Positions 34,492-43,906 of a stretch of DNA of 64,000 nucleotides are shown in pieces (positions within the stretch are counted from its first letter, which is position 1; the number at the start of each line of letters is the position of its first letter). This stretch comes from Aldehydirespirator sp965204875 (GTDB taxonomy: Bacteria > Actinomycetota > Acidimicrobiia > Acidimicrobiales > Aldehydirespiratoraceae). Position numbers and translations under genes: made by a program. Location: contig OZ242020.1 in the NCBI GenBank assembly GCA_965204875.1, forward strand, positions 2,914,001 to 2,978,000, given 5' to 3'. The notes under the pieces were generated by a model. It did no database searches. It had not been told where the DNA came from and worked only from the letters and a program-made list of their open reading frames with translations.

Positions 34492-35288
34492 TCGCCCACC
34501 ACCTCTGCCGGGTCCCCCACAGCGCGCAGGAGCCCGGCATCGAGCCACGCCACACGGTCACAGCAGCGCTCGATCTCGTCCATGCTGTGGGTCACCAGAA
34601 CCACCGAGCCCGCGCCGGAGCGGATCTCGTCGATGCGCTCGGCGCTGCGCCGGCGGAACTCCTCGTCTCCCACGGCGAGCGCCTCGTCGATGAGCAGGAT
34701 GTCGGGGATCCGCGCCGTCGCAATGGCGAAGTGGAGCCGGGCGCGCATGCCCGACGAGTAGCTGCTCATGGGGCGGTCGATGGCGCCGCGCAGCCCGGCG
34801 AAGTCGATGATCTCGTCCATCCGATCATCGATCTCGGGGCGGGAGAGTCCCAGTGCCAACCCTCCGATGAGGATGTTGCGCCGACCTGACAGCGCCGGCC
34901 GCAGGGCGGAGGAGACGCCGAGGAGCGAGGGCCGGGACCTGCCCCGGATCGTGCCGGACTCGAGCGGCAGCAGGCCGGTCATCGCCGAGAGCAGCGTGGT
35001 CTTGCCCGAGCCGTTGGTGCCGATCACGCCGAGCGTCTCGGACTCGCGCACCTCGAGTGTCACGCCGCGCACGGCCCGGATGACGTGATGGCGCCGCCTC
35101 AGCCGGCCCCGCGAGAAGCTCTGCCTGAGCCCCTCGGCGGGGTCCTCATAGACGCGGTAGTAGACGTGCGCGTCGCTAACGCTCACCGTCACCGCCGGAT
35201 CAGGCTCCATCAGTCCCCCGGACACCGGTTCCGATTCCGGGCCGCTGCGCGAACCGTCTCCACACGTCACCGCCGGATCAGACAGCAT
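34464..35288 (-). CDS. Polysaccharide ABC exporter, ATP-binding subunit (TagH/Wzt type)
   Basis: The ~274-aa ATPase has Walker A GTNGSGKTT, the signature MSSYSSGMRARL, Walker B ILLIDEALAVGDE and the H-loop VLVTHS. The EALAVGD wording is typical of polysaccharide/teichoic acid exporters. It pairs with the permease at 35288-36091; the ATG at 35288 overlaps the permease stop (ATGA). A second ATG at 35210, in a repeated copy of the same start region, would give a 248-residue protein that still contains the whole ATPase domain. No C-terminal carbohydrate-binding domain is present. Confidence 0.92.
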   Translation of the reverse strand: MLSDPAVTCGDGSRSGPESEPVSGGLMEPDPAVTVSVSDAHVYYRVYEDPAEGLRQSFSRGRLRRRHHVIRAVRGVTLEVRESETLGVIGTNGSGKTTLLSAMTGLLPLESGTIRGRSRPSLLGVSSALRPALSGRRNILIGGLALGLSRPEIDDRMDEIIDFAGLRGAIDRPMSSYSSGMRARLHFAIATARIPDILLIDEALAVGDEEFRRRSAERIDEIRSGAGSVVLVTHSMDEIERCCDRVAWLDAGLLRAVGDPAEVVGDYLAFCKGA

Positions 35289-35291
35289 CAG
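35187..35291 (-). repeat. Duplicated start region of the ABC ATPase
   Basis: 35187-35213 and 35265-35291 match at 24 of 27 bases (CGTCACCGCCGGATCAG core plus CATCAG), offset 78 bp (26 codons). Each copy holds a CTGATG with an in-frame ATG, giving MLSDPAVT and MEPDPAVT as alternative N-termini. Confidence 0.85.
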
Positions 35292-36091
35292 GCGCCCAGG
35301 CGCCGATCCGAGCGCCGGAACATGACGAGCCCGGCCGCCGGCAGCAGCGTGCACCACGCCGCCAGGCTCCAGAGAATCCCCTCGCTGAGCCCCTCGCCGA
35401 GCAGGGACCAGCGAGCGCAGCTGATCAAGCCGTATATCGGGTTGAGCGCGAACCCCAGCCGCCAGGCGCTGCTGGAGACAAACGCCTCGACGCTGAAGAT
35501 CACCCCCGAGGCGTAGAATAGGAGCCTGAACAGGTGCGGCAGGAGCTGGCGCAGATCCGGCACGGAGGCGCCGATCCGGGCTGCGACCAGGGCCGCGCCC
35601 AGGTTGAACGCGAACTGTGCCGCCAGCACGCCGGGGAGTGCGAGCCAGCGCAGCGAGGGCCTCTCACCGGTGGCCAGAACGGCGAGCAGGGCCAGCGCCA
35701 GTGCCGGCAGGAAGGCGATCGTCTGGCCGATGGCGGTGGCCGCGGGCAGCAGGATCCGCGGGAACTGGATGGAGCGGATCAGGCCCAGGTTCCGCGTGAT
35801 CGAGACGGCCGCGTCCTGGGTGACCCGCTGGGTCAGATGGAACAGGGTCACGCCGACGATCAGGTAGCCCAAGAAGTTGTCGACGCCCCTGCTGGTGTCG
35901 AGCAGCACGCCGAAGATCAGGAAATAGACGCCCACGAGCAGGGCCGGGTTGACCACATGCCAGAGTTGGCCCAGGGCGGTGTCCATGTTCTGGGCGCGCA
36001 GGTCCTGGGCCGGGACGACCAGGGCGAACTCGCGCCGGTCCCACACCTCCCGCAGGTAGGCGGCGACCGAGGGCGGCGCCGTGAGATCCAT
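35288..36091 (-). CDS. Polysaccharide ABC exporter, permease subunit (ABC-2 type)
   Basis: The ~267-aa protein has six hydrophobic segments (LLVGVYFLIFGVLL, FLGYLIVGVTLFHL, IAFLPALALALLAVLA and others) and the N-terminal amphipathic REVWDRREFALVV plus QNMDTALGQLWHVVNP. These are typical of TagG/Wzm permeases that export lipid-linked polysaccharide. ATG 36091 gives the family N-terminus; in-frame GTG codons further upstream are possible. It is divergent from the O-antigen-ligase-like gene and coupled to its ATPase. Confidence 0.92.
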   Translation of the reverse strand: MDLTAPPSVAAYLREVWDRREFALVVPAQDLRAQNMDTALGQLWHVVNPALLVGVYFLIFGVLLDTSRGVDNFLGYLIVGVTLFHLTQRVTQDAAVSITRNLGLIRSIQFPRILLPAATAIGQTIAFLPALALALLAVLATGERPSLRWLALPGVLAAQFAFNLGAALVAARIGASVPDLRQLLPHLFRLLFYASGVIFSVEAFVSSSAWRLGFALNPIYGLISCARWSLLGEGLSEGILWSLAAWCTLLPAAGLVMFRRSDRRLGA

Positions 36092-36257
36092 CAGGTGCAC
36101 GGCGTCAGGCGCCGGCCTGGTCACGTCACCCACGCTGCCAATACTACGATTGCCGAGGTGCCTGCGAGGTTCGGCGCTGTCCCCCACTCGCCGGCACCGC
36201 ATTCGCTCCGGCGCCGGGCCACGGTGTCGGCGCGCCTGCCGAGCACACTCGAGTCGA

Positions 36258-37583
36258 TTGCCGCCATCCCGCCCGGCCGCTAGGTACCGCCGTCTGGCGC
36301 CGGTGGTCGCCGCGCTCATCGTGGCGACCAACGGACCGGTCTTCCTGCTCGCCAAGAGCGTGCTCGACCGCCGGGGCCATTGGGAGGATCCGGCGGTGTG
36401 GCCGTTCTTCGCGGCCGCCGCCGTCACGCCCGCGGCGATGCTCGCCCTGGACCGAGCGAGCCGGCCACCTGCGCCCCGCACCGTTGCGGAGTGGGCCGCC
36501 ATCGCGGCGGTTACCTGGTACTCGCTCGCCGCCGTGGCATCCACCGCTTGGAGCGTGGATCGCAGCGAGACCGCATGGCGCGCCGCCGTGTACCTGGGCT
36601 TGGCCCTGCTGGCCTGGGTGATGTCGGGCCTCGGCGACGGCGAGATCCGGTCGGTCCTCACCGCGGTCACGGCTGTCGCGGTGGTGGCCAGCGTGGCCCT
36701 GGTGGTGCTCAGGCCGGACCTCGGGCTCGACTCGGCGGGCCGCTGGCAGGGGGTCTACACCAACCGCAACTCGCTCGCGCCCCTGGCCGCCATAGGGCTG
36801 CTGGTCGGCCTGCGCCACGCATTCGCGAGCGCGCGAAGCCGGCAGATCGCGGGCGGCGCCCTCACCGGCACGGGGTGTGATCCCCCTACACGAAGCGCAC
36901 GCGGCCGGCAGGTCGCGGGCGGCGCTCTCACCGCGCTGTCGCTTGCCGCCATGATCGGCGCCGGCAGCCGTACCGCCTGGCTGGCGCTGTGCGCGGCCAC
37001 AGCCGCGGCCGCGGTGCCGATGGCACACCACTGGCTGCTCCGGCGCTCCGGCAGGCGCCGCGCCCGCGCGCTGCCAGCGGCAGGCGCTCTGGCGGTGATC
37101 GCCGGAGGCTGCATCACACTCTGGGCGCTGTGGGACGTCGACACCTTCAGCCAGCGCCGCACCATCTGGGCGCTGGTGTGGGACAAGGTACAGCAGCGCC
37201 CGCTGCTGGGGCACGGCTTCTTCACCTTCTGGGACGTCAACGAGCTGACGGATCACGTGCTGCTGCGCCGCGGCAGCGCCCACAGCAGCCTCATGGAGGT
37301 GGCGCTCGGCCTTGGGCTGCTCGGCACCGTGCCGTTCGCGGTCATCGTGGCGCTGGCCGCGCGCAACGCCGGGCTGCGGGCCTGGCGGCACCCCAGCGGC
37401 GACACGTGGCTGTGGGCCGCGGTTGTAGCATTCGTGCTCGTGGAGAACCTCACCGAGAGCTTCGTGCTGTGGTTCTCCTACAACTGGGTGCTGGTAATGG
37501 CGGCAGCCCTGAGGCCGCCCTCGCCACGGACTGCGGCGGCAGGCGCCGGAAGCGCCGACGAGACAGCACCGCACGGCACGTGA
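36258..37583 (+). CDS. O-antigen ligase/polymerase-like membrane protein
   Basis: The protein has about ten membrane helices and the Wzy_C/O-antigen ligase core: GVYTNRNSLAPLAAIGLLVGL, MIGAGSRTAWLAL, then the large loop with RRTIWALVWDKVQQRPLLGHGFF and RRGSAHSSLMEVALGLGLLG. Such enzymes polymerise or attach glycans on the outer face of the membrane. The start is uncertain: TTG 36258 is used here because it precedes the first helix by a short basic segment; TTG 36150, GTG 36081 and GTG 36303 are in frame. A 66-bp in-frame duplication gives RQIAGGALT and RQVAGGALT. The stop overlaps the next gene by 4 bp. Confidence 0.88.
   Translation: MPPSRPAARYRRLAPVVAALIVATNGPVFLLAKSVLDRRGHWEDPAVWPFFAAAAVTPAAMLALDRASRPPAPRTVAEWAAIAAVTWYSLAAVASTAWSVDRSETAWRAAVYLGLALLAWVMSGLGDGEIRSVLTAVTAVAVVASVALVVLRPDLGLDSAGRWQGVYTNRNSLAPLAAIGLLVGLRHAFASARSRQIAGGALTGTGCDPPTRSARGRQVAGGALTALSLAAMIGAGSRTAWLALCAATAAAAVPMAHHWLLRRSGRRRARALPAAGALAVIAGGCITLWALWDVDTFSQRRTIWALVWDKVQQRPLLGHGFFTFWDVNELTDHVLLRRGSAHSSLMEVALGLGLLGTVPFAVIVALAARNAGLRAWRHPSGDTWLWAAVVAFVLVENLTESFVLWFSYNWVLVMAAALRPPSPRTAAAGAGSADETAPHGT
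36838..36933 (+). repeat. 66-bp in-frame duplication in the O-antigen-ligase-like gene
   Basis: 36838-36867 and 36904-36933 share 28 of 30 bases (GTCGCGGGCGGCGC core), offset 66 bp, in a loop between membrane helices. Confidence 0.85.
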
Positions 37584-39322
37584 ACGTCCCCGAGGCGAGA
37601 GCCAGGCTCCTCTCGGGCTGGACCGTCGTGGCCCTGATGTGCCTGGCGACACTGGCGATCTGGCTGCCCGACCTGGACCTGCCGCTCGGCAACAGCGACG
37701 ACGGCCGGATCCTGGCACGCAACGGCCTCGCAGCCAGGAACTTCTGGGAGCTCGGCGCGGTCGAGTCGCGCTTCGGGGCGGTCATAGAGCCGTTCATCCG
37801 AGCCGAGTACGGCGTGGCGCCGAGATCGGAGCCTCCCGCAGCGTCCGTCACCTACGCCCACCACCCGCCGCTCCAGACCTTCGTCACGATCGCCTCCGTC
37901 GGGCTGCTGGGCGACAACCTCGCCGCGCTGCGCGCCGTCGCCTTCTGCATGGGCGCGGCCACCGTGGCCTTCATGGCGGCGCTGCTGCGGGTGCGCGGCA
38001 TCGGCTGGGGTCCCACCCTGGTGGCTCTGGCGGCCATGGCCGGCACCGGCTTCTTCTACGTGTACGCCCGCATCGGCGTCGGTTACTCGCTGCTGGTGGC
38101 GACGACGGCCGCTGTGGCCTGGCTGCGCGAGCGCGAGCACCCGCCACGCTGGGCCCTCGCGGGCACCGCGGCGCTAGCGGCGCTGGCAGCCATGCAGTCC
38201 TGGATCGCGCTGGCGACGCTGGGACTGCTTGTCCCCTGGCTCCTCACCGCAAGGCGCGCCCGCCGGAGAGTCGCCGGAACGCCATTGGCGCGCCAGGCAG
38301 CCGGCACCCCCGCTGCCGCGAGCGCGACCGGCGTCACCGGCAACATCGCCGGCAGCGGAGCCCCGGCCGGCGTTTCCGCTCCCGCCGCCGGCCCGGTTCT
38401 GAGCAGGCTTCGCTCCGGCGGCCTTAGCGCCGGCGGCGATCGACGAGCAGCGCCCGCTTCGCGCCACCGGCTCCGCGCCTGGGTCTCTGCGGGCTGGTCG
38501 CCAGCGCTCGGTGCCCTCGTCGCCGGTGCTGCCGCGGGTGTCGCCGTCACCGCAGCATGGCTGCTCAACGCCACCGACGTCGCCGAGCTCGGCGAGCGCA
38601 CGGCCTTCCGCTTCGGCAGCGACGTCTCCACCGCCATAGAGCAGCGCCGCTTCACCTTCGGCGAGTTCCTGGCCCGCCAGTGGCGCTTCGCCGGCCACGA
38701 GCTGATGGCGCCGATCTGGCTGAGGGTGCTGCTGTTGCCGGCACTTCTAGCCGGCGTCGCAGACCGCCGGACCCGGGCACCGATGCTGATCACACTCGCC
38801 TTCGCCGCGACCCTGACGTTCGGATTCCAGCAGGGTGCCTGGATCCACCGCCTCTGGAACTTCCCGTGGCTGGCCCCCGTGACCATCGGCCTCGCCGCGC
38901 TCGCAGATGCCGCGCGCCGGGCGCTGAGGGGGAGCGCGGCCCGGCTGCGGCTGCCCGCGGGCATCCTGGCGGCGACGGTGGCCGCGGCCACGCTGCTCGC
39001 GGTCGTTTCGGGCACCACCCGCGACTTCTACCTGACGGACCCCGCGGATGCCGGCGCAGTCTTGGAGCAGGTGCGATCCGCGCACGATCCCGAGGTCGTG
39101 TGGACGACGCCCGGCATCTCCACGCCCCGCTGGGTCTCGTACTACCTCGACGCGCCGGTCTTCGCCCTCGACGAGAGCCGGCTCGGATCCGTCCACCCGT
39201 CAGACCTGATACTGGTGCGCTCCGACCGGATCCCCGATTACATCGGAAGCGAGGCACTGCAAGCGCCTCTCGCCACGGGCGACGCCTACCTGGTGATCGA
39301 CGCCGCCATGATTGCCGGATGA
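37580..39322 (+). CDS. GT-C type membrane glycosyltransferase (ArnT/PMT-like)
   Basis: The 580-aa polytopic protein has the first-loop acidic motif LGNSDDGRILARNG (compare the DE/DD motif of GT-C enzymes), the APRSEPPA...YAHHPPLQ segment resembling the 'HPPL' motif of ArnT/PMT proteins, and about ten membrane helices. A long Ala/Gly/Pro-rich cytoplasmic insert occupies residues ~230-310, and a C-terminal extracytoplasmic domain follows. It would use a lipid-linked sugar donor, perhaps made by the transferase at 2796-3548 (inference). GTG 37580 overlaps the previous stop (GTGA), and its own stop overlaps the next start (ATGA), so three genes are coupled. Confidence 0.88.
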   Translation: MNVPEARARLLSGWTVVALMCLATLAIWLPDLDLPLGNSDDGRILARNGLAARNFWELGAVESRFGAVIEPFIRAEYGVAPRSEPPAASVTYAHHPPLQTFVTIASVGLLGDNLAALRAVAFCMGAATVAFMAALLRVRGIGWGPTLVALAAMAGTGFFYVYARIGVGYSLLVATTAAVAWLREREHPPRWALAGTAALAALAAMQSWIALATLGLLVPWLLTARRARRRVAGTPLARQAAGTPAAASATGVTGNIAGSGAPAGVSAPAAGPVLSRLRSGGLSAGGDRRAAPASRHRLRAWVSAGWSPALGALVAGAAAGVAVTAAWLLNATDVAELGERTAFRFGSDVSTAIEQRRFTFGEFLARQWRFAGHELMAPIWLRVLLLPALLAGVADRRTRAPMLITLAFAATLTFGFQQGAWIHRLWNFPWLAPVTIGLAALADAARRALRGSAARLRLPAGILAATVAAATLLAVVSGTTRDFYLTDPADAGAVLEQVRSAHDPEVVWTTPGISTPRWVSYYLDAPVFALDESRLGSVHPSDLILVRSDRIPDYIGSEALQAPLATGDAYLVIDAAMIAG

Positions 39323-42300
39323 GAACTGCTCCGCCTCCGGCCGCCGTGCGCGGCAACCAGTGGCCTTCGCTGGAGGTCGCGGCGCGCTCGAGCTTCGTGC
39401 CGGAGCTGCCGGTGAGCGTGGTCGTCACCTACTACGAGGCGCCCGAGGCGCTAGAGCTCACGCTGGCGGCGCTGGAGGGCCAGAGCTACCCGAGGGAGCT
39501 CTTCGAGGTGGTGATCGTCGACGACGGCTCGAACCCTCCCCTCGCCGCTCCGGCGGGCGGGCCGCCGCAGACCAGGGTCGTGCACCAGGAGGATCTCGGC
39601 TTCGGGCTGGCCCGCGCCCGCAACACCGGCGCTCGCGCCGCGGCGCACGACATCATCGTGTTCCTCGACTGCGACATGATGCCAGAGGCCGGATGGCTCG
39701 CCGAGCACGCCCGCTGGCACCATGCCGCCGGCGATGTGCTGACGCTCGGCTTCAGATCCCATGTGGACACCGAGGGCATCGACCCCTCGACGGTGCGCGG
39801 CAGGCCCGGCTCGCTGGAGGAGCTGCTCGCCGGACGCGCCTCGCAGCGGCCCGAGTGGATCGAGTTCCACATGGCGCGCACCAGCGATCTCACCTCCGCC
39901 GACGACGACATCTTCAGGATCGTCACCGGAGGCAACCTGGGCGTCTCGCGGGACTTCTTCGAGACCGTCGGGGGCTATGACGAGAGCTTCACTCAGTGGG
40001 GCGCGGAGGACACCGAGTTCGGTTACCGGGCCTACACCCGCGGCGGGCTGCTGGTGCCGGTGCGCGAGGCCATGTGCTGGCATCAGGGTGAGGGGGCGGC
40101 GCCCAGCGCAGCCGAGTCCGCCAGCCTGGAGCAGCAGCGAGCCAAGATCTCCCAGCTCATCGCCCATCGCGGTTTCAGGCGATCGTCCCCCGGCCGGAGC
40201 TTCTCGGTGCCCCAGTACGTGGTCGCGCTCCGCGCGGCGGTGACCGCTGACCTGGCGCAACTCGAAACCGTGGAGCAGGTGCTCGCGGGCAGTGTTCACG
40301 ACCTCGTCGTGTGGGTCGAAGAGCCGGACGAGGGCTCACCTGAGCGATCCTCGGAACTCGAGATGCTGCGGCGCCTCTTCGGCGGCGATCCGCGGGTGCG
40401 CTTCGGGGCGCCTGGCGGCGCGCCCGAAGCGCACCCAAATGCCTCGTTCCATGTCACGATCCCGGCAGACGCGTCGGTCGGCGGCGATGCTGTAAAGCGC
40501 CTGCGACAGCTGCTGGGATCAGCGCCGGCCGCGGCCACGAACCCGCTCAACCCGGACGCGGGCGTCAGCATCGTGCGAGCATGGGTCCTGCACCGAGCGG
40601 CCCGCCGGGGGCTCACCCTCGCCGAGTGCGAGACGGTCGCTCCGCTCGACCCCGACCAGACGGGTGTGAGCGGCTTGTGGCGAGAGCGCGAGCAAGCGTC
40701 CCGGCCGCACCTCACCAGCCCAACCGCCTGGGCATGGTTCTTCCGCCGCATCCGCTACCGACTCCGCCACCTCACCAGCCCAACCGCCTGGGCATGGTTC
40801 TTCCGCCGCATCCGCTACCGACTCCGCCACCTCACCAGCCCAACCGCCTGGGCATGGTTCTTCCGCCGCATCCGCTTGCGATGGCGCAGGGTGTGGCACT
40901 TCACCAGCGCCAACGTGCGACGCTCGCTCTACGTCGGCAGGTCCGTGGCCAGGGAGGCGTCCGGCGTCCGCGATCTTCAAGATGCCCGCGATTTCGGCAG
41001 GTGGGCGGCGCGCAGCGTCTCGGTGATCGCCGGCAAGCGTCTCGACACCGTGCGGCGACACAGCACCTGGCTCACGCGCCTCGCCCCGACCGTGCGCCTC
41101 AGGCGTCGCAGAAACGCGGCCACCAGGCTCGTGCACAAGCGGCCTGCCAGTTACCGGCTGGGACCCGCGATGGCAGCGTCCGGGCCTGTCGCCTCAGCGC
41201 TGTTCGCCGCCGCGGCCGATGTGGAAGAGACCGCGGGACCGCACACGCAGGTGATCGTCACCGACGGGCCGCACGAGGACCAGGCAGCGCCAAGCGCGGC
41301 AACACACGACAAGACGGAACACGCACAAGGCGTGCCAACGCCGGATCCGATGGCACACCCACGGGACCAGGCAACGCCGGATCCGGCGGCGCACGCGCCG
41401 AGCCAGACGACGCGGACGGCCGCGACCGTGGTCCTCGCCGATCTGGAGCCGTCCGCCTCGGTGTCCGCGTTCGATCCCGAGCAGTTCAACCCGAGCGGCT
41501 GGAGCGCCGGCCACCGGGCCTCGCACGCGCCGCTGGGCGCGGCGCGCGGCCGTGCTCTCGATCCCAACCGGCTCAAGAGGCTGCGCCGGCTCCACCATGT
41601 CACCGACTCCGCCGACACCCACCGCGACGTGCTGTCCCGCGCGGGCGTGCTCGCCGCGGCGGCCGCCACCGGAGTCGTCGTGCACGTCACCGACAACGAC
41701 CGCGACCTTCGTCACCACCTGGGGGAGGAGCTTCACTCGCTCATGGCCGGCGACCGGGTGATCGACGCCGGCGACCACGAGCGGGAGGCGCTGAGCATCG
41801 CCATGCGGCGCTGCGCCCTGCGGGACCATACGCTGCGCGCCCGGGCACGCCAGGTCCTCGCCGGAACCTCGCTCGCCGCGCCCCGGCTGCCGCTGGTCTC
41901 GGTGCTGCTGGCCACGCGGCGGCCCCGGCGGCTGGCCGAGGCCATCGCCGCGGTGAGGTGCCAGACCTATCCCCGCATTGAGCTGGTGCTGGCGACGCAC
42001 GGCGACGGTTTCGACCCCCGCACCGTCGAGAAGTTGCTGAGCGCCGCAGGACTGGCTGCCGAGGTGGTTCCGGTGCCCGGGCACGCGCCCCTGGGAGCGG
42101 TGCTGAACGCGGCGGTGGCCGCGTCGAGCGGCGCGCTGCTCACCAAGTTCGACGACGACGACTTCTACGGGCCCGAGCACCTGTGGGACCTGGTGCTGGC
42201 CCGCGAGTACTCGGGCGACTGCCTGGTCGGCAAGGCGGCGGAGTACGTCTACCTGGAGACTTCAGACCGCACCATCGCGCGCTTCCGCAACAAGTCGGAG

Positions 42301-42576
42301 AGACGCTCGAGCACCCTGGCCGGGGGCGCGCTGATGATCTCGCGGCACGACCTCGACGCCGTCTGCGGCTGGCAGGAGATCCCGTCGGGCGTCGACCGGG
42401 CGCTCATCGGCGACGTTACCAGATCGGGGCGCCGGGTCTATCGCACCCACGGCATGGGCTACATGCTCGTGCGCCACAGCGAGGGACACACCTGGTCGGC
42501 GCGCGACGCCTACTTCATCAAGCAGGCCGACGAGGCCCGCAGCGGATGCGATCTCGCCTTCGCCGGGATCACCTGA
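39319..42576 (+). CDS. Two-domain GT2 glycosyltransferase with a tandem Trp/Arg-rich linker
   Basis: The 1085-aa protein carries two GT2 domains. The first (about 30-270) has VVTYYEAPEALELT, VIVDDGSN, FLDCDMMPEAGW and the WGAEDTEFGYR base motif. The second (about 855-1085) has VSVLLATRRPRRLAEAI and the FDDDDFYGPEHL metal motif (near residue 944). Between them residues 464-523 are three copies of a 20-residue unit starting HLTSPTAWAWFFRRI, then a basic stretch and a disordered His/Pro/Asp-rich segment. The repeat looks like an amphipathic, membrane-binding helix (inference). It could polymerise a two-sugar repeat, as other dual GT2 proteins do. ATG overlaps the preceding stop. Confidence 0.9.
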   Translation: MRTAPPPAAVRGNQWPSLEVAARSSFVPELPVSVVVTYYEAPEALELTLAALEGQSYPRELFEVVIVDDGSNPPLAAPAGGPPQTRVVHQEDLGFGLARARNTGARAAAHDIIVFLDCDMMPEAGWLAEHARWHHAAGDVLTLGFRSHVDTEGIDPSTVRGRPGSLEELLAGRASQRPEWIEFHMARTSDLTSADDDIFRIVTGGNLGVSRDFFETVGGYDESFTQWGAEDTEFGYRAYTRGGLLVPVREAMCWHQGEGAAPSAAESASLEQQRAKISQLIAHRGFRRSSPGRSFSVPQYVVALRAAVTADLAQLETVEQVLAGSVHDLVVWVEEPDEGSPERSSELEMLRRLFGGDPRVRFGAPGGAPEAHPNASFHVTIPADASVGGDAVKRLRQLLGSAPAAATNPLNPDAGVSIVRAWVLHRAARRGLTLAECETVAPLDPDQTGVSGLWREREQASRPHLTSPTAWAWFFRRIRYRLRHLTSPTAWAWFFRRIRYRLRHLTSPTAWAWFFRRIRLRWRRVWHFTSANVRRSLYVGRSVAREASGVRDLQDARDFGRWAARSVSVIAGKRLDTVRRHSTWLTRLAPTVRLRRRRNAATRLVHKRPASYRLGPAMAASGPVASALFAAAADVEETAGPHTQVIVTDGPHEDQAAPSAATHDKTEHAQGVPTPDPMAHPRDQATPDPAAHAPSQTTRTAATVVLADLEPSASVSAFDPEQFNPSGWSAGHRASHAPLGAARGRALDPNRLKRLRRLHHVTDSADTHRDVLSRAGVLAAAAATGVVVHVTDNDRDLRHHLGEELHSLMAGDRVIDAGDHEREALSIAMRRCALRDHTLRARARQVLAGTSLAAPRLPLVSVLLATRRPRRLAEAIAAVRCQTYPRIELVLATHGDGFDPRTVEKLLSAAGLAAEVVPVPGHAPLGAVLNAAVAASSGALLTKFDDDDFYGPEHLWDLVLAREYSGDCLVGKAAEYVYLETSDRTIARFRNKSERRSSTLAGGALMISRHDLDAVCGWQEIPSGVDRALIGDVTRSGRRVYRTHGMGYMLVRHSEGHTWSARDAYFIKQADEARSGCDLAFAGIT
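40708..40887 (+). repeat. Perfect 60-bp x3 tandem repeat inside the dual glycosyltransferase
   Basis: Units start at 40708, 40768 and 40828. The first two are identical and the third is identical for its first ~49 bases (to about 40876). No synonymous differences have accumulated, so the expansion is recent. Each unit is 20 codons (TAWAWFFRRIRYRLR core). Confidence 0.95.
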
Positions 42577-42588
42577 GCGCGCCGGGCC

Positions 42589-43866
42589 TCAGGCCCTGCT
42601 GGTGTGGGCCGCGTACTGCAGGCGCAGCAGGATGCCCGTGGTAGCCGAGCCGGCCAGCACCGCGGCCAGCAGGGCCAGCTCCACCCGCAGGAAGGGCTCG
42701 AGCCTCAGCGCCGCGCCCGCCGCGAACGCGGCCACGCCGGCCCCCCAGCCAGCGGCCGCCAGGCGGGTGTGGCCCAGCGCGACCAGCCCGAGCGAGAGCG
42801 ACAGCATCAGCATCAGCCCGCCGCCGCTCGCGGCCAGCAGCGCCATGTCCGCTCGGCCGATGCCGTCCGCGAAGACCACGCGCACGATCTCGGGACCCAG
42901 CCAGGCCGCCACCGGCACCGAGGCCAGTGCCAGCGCCGCGACCGCGGCCACGATCTTGATCTGCATGTTGCGGAAGCCTGCCAGGTCGCCGCGGCCGGCC
43001 AGGCCGGCCAGACTGGGCAGCAGGCTCGCCTTCACCGCCTGGAAGAAGAACCAGGGGACTCGGGCGATGATCATGGCGTTCAGGAACACGCCCGGCGCCT
43101 CCGCGGCCTGATCGTCTCCACCCGCCAGATCCACCGCCACGGGCCCCACGTTGAGGATGAACGCCTCGCCCATGGCAGCGATCAGCAGCAGCCCCACCGC
43201 GGGTGTCAGCTCCCGATAGGGCACCGTCGGCCCCGCGTCCACGAAGGGACGCTCCAGCAGCAGCACCGTTGCCGCGGCCGCCGCCAGAGCCGCCGGTATG
43301 GCCAGGCCGTAGCCGCTGAGCGCGCTGAGCCCGGCCACGGCCAGGCAGGCCGCGAAGGCCAGCCGCGCGCCGCCCTCCACGGCGAAGTACCAGCCATACA
43401 GCTCGAAGCGGTGGCGACCGCTGATGATGCCCCGCACCAGCTCAGCGCCAGCGAACGCCGCCAGCGCCAGCAGCAGCACCACCAGAAGCTCGCCGCGGCC
43501 GTCCAGCAGCGAGTCCAGCCCCAGGGGCCACGCCGCCGCCAGCAGTGCCGTCACCAGCGCCACCTGCACGCCGCCGACCACAGCGGCCCGGCGCAGCACT
43601 CCGGCGCTGCCGTGGCCGCGGCTGGCGCGGTCGGCCGTGGCCCGTGCCACCTCCTGCTCCAGGGGCTGGAACAGGCCGGGCCCCAGGATGTTCACCAGGC
43701 CCCAGAGCACCGCGAAGCTGCCGTAGGTGTCGTCGCCCATGGCACGCCGCGCCACCACCAGGAAGCCGTAGGTGGCGAGACCGTTCAGGAGCAGTCCCCA
43801 GCCGATGGCGGAGGTTCCGCGGGGCAACACGGTCTGTCCACTCGGCCTCTGAGTCGTCAACGCCAA
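42589..43866 (-). CDS. Polysaccharide flippase (Wzx/MVF-like)
   Basis: The 425-aa protein has about 12 membrane helices and an N-terminus GWGLLLNGLATYGFLVVARRAMGDDTYGSFAVLWGL, in the style of Wzx and oligosaccharide flippases of the MOP superfamily. It would move lipid-linked glycan across the membrane. It is convergent with the dual glycosyltransferase, 12 bp apart, and completes the polysaccharide locus. With an ABC exporter also present, the region may handle two polymers (inference). Start TTG 43866; no better start is visible upstream of the first helix. Confidence 0.85.
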   Translation of the reverse strand: MALTTQRPSGQTVLPRGTSAIGWGLLLNGLATYGFLVVARRAMGDDTYGSFAVLWGLVNILGPGLFQPLEQEVARATADRASRGHGSAGVLRRAAVVGGVQVALVTALLAAAWPLGLDSLLDGRGELLVVLLLALAAFAGAELVRGIISGRHRFELYGWYFAVEGGARLAFAACLAVAGLSALSGYGLAIPAALAAAAATVLLLERPFVDAGPTVPYRELTPAVGLLLIAAMGEAFILNVGPVAVDLAGGDDQAAEAPGVFLNAMIIARVPWFFFQAVKASLLPSLAGLAGRGDLAGFRNMQIKIVAAVAALALASVPVAAWLGPEIVRVVFADGIGRADMALLAASGGGLMLMLSLSLGLVALGHTRLAAAGWGAGVAAFAAGAALRLEPFLRVELALLAAVLAGSATTGILLRLQYAAHTSRA

Positions 43867-43906
43867 CTGTCCCTCCGGGCGCGAGTGCGCCGAGGAAGTC
43901 TAGGCT

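Noticed and set aside
36081..36257. Upstream extension of the O-antigen-ligase-like protein to GTG 36081
   Set aside because: The added residues are Arg/Pro/Ser-rich without homology and would overlap the divergent permease start.
40708..40887. Evenly spaced 60-bp repeats considered as a CRISPR array
   Set aside because: Units are contiguous with no spacers, lie in frame inside a glycosyltransferase gene and encode a peptide repeat.
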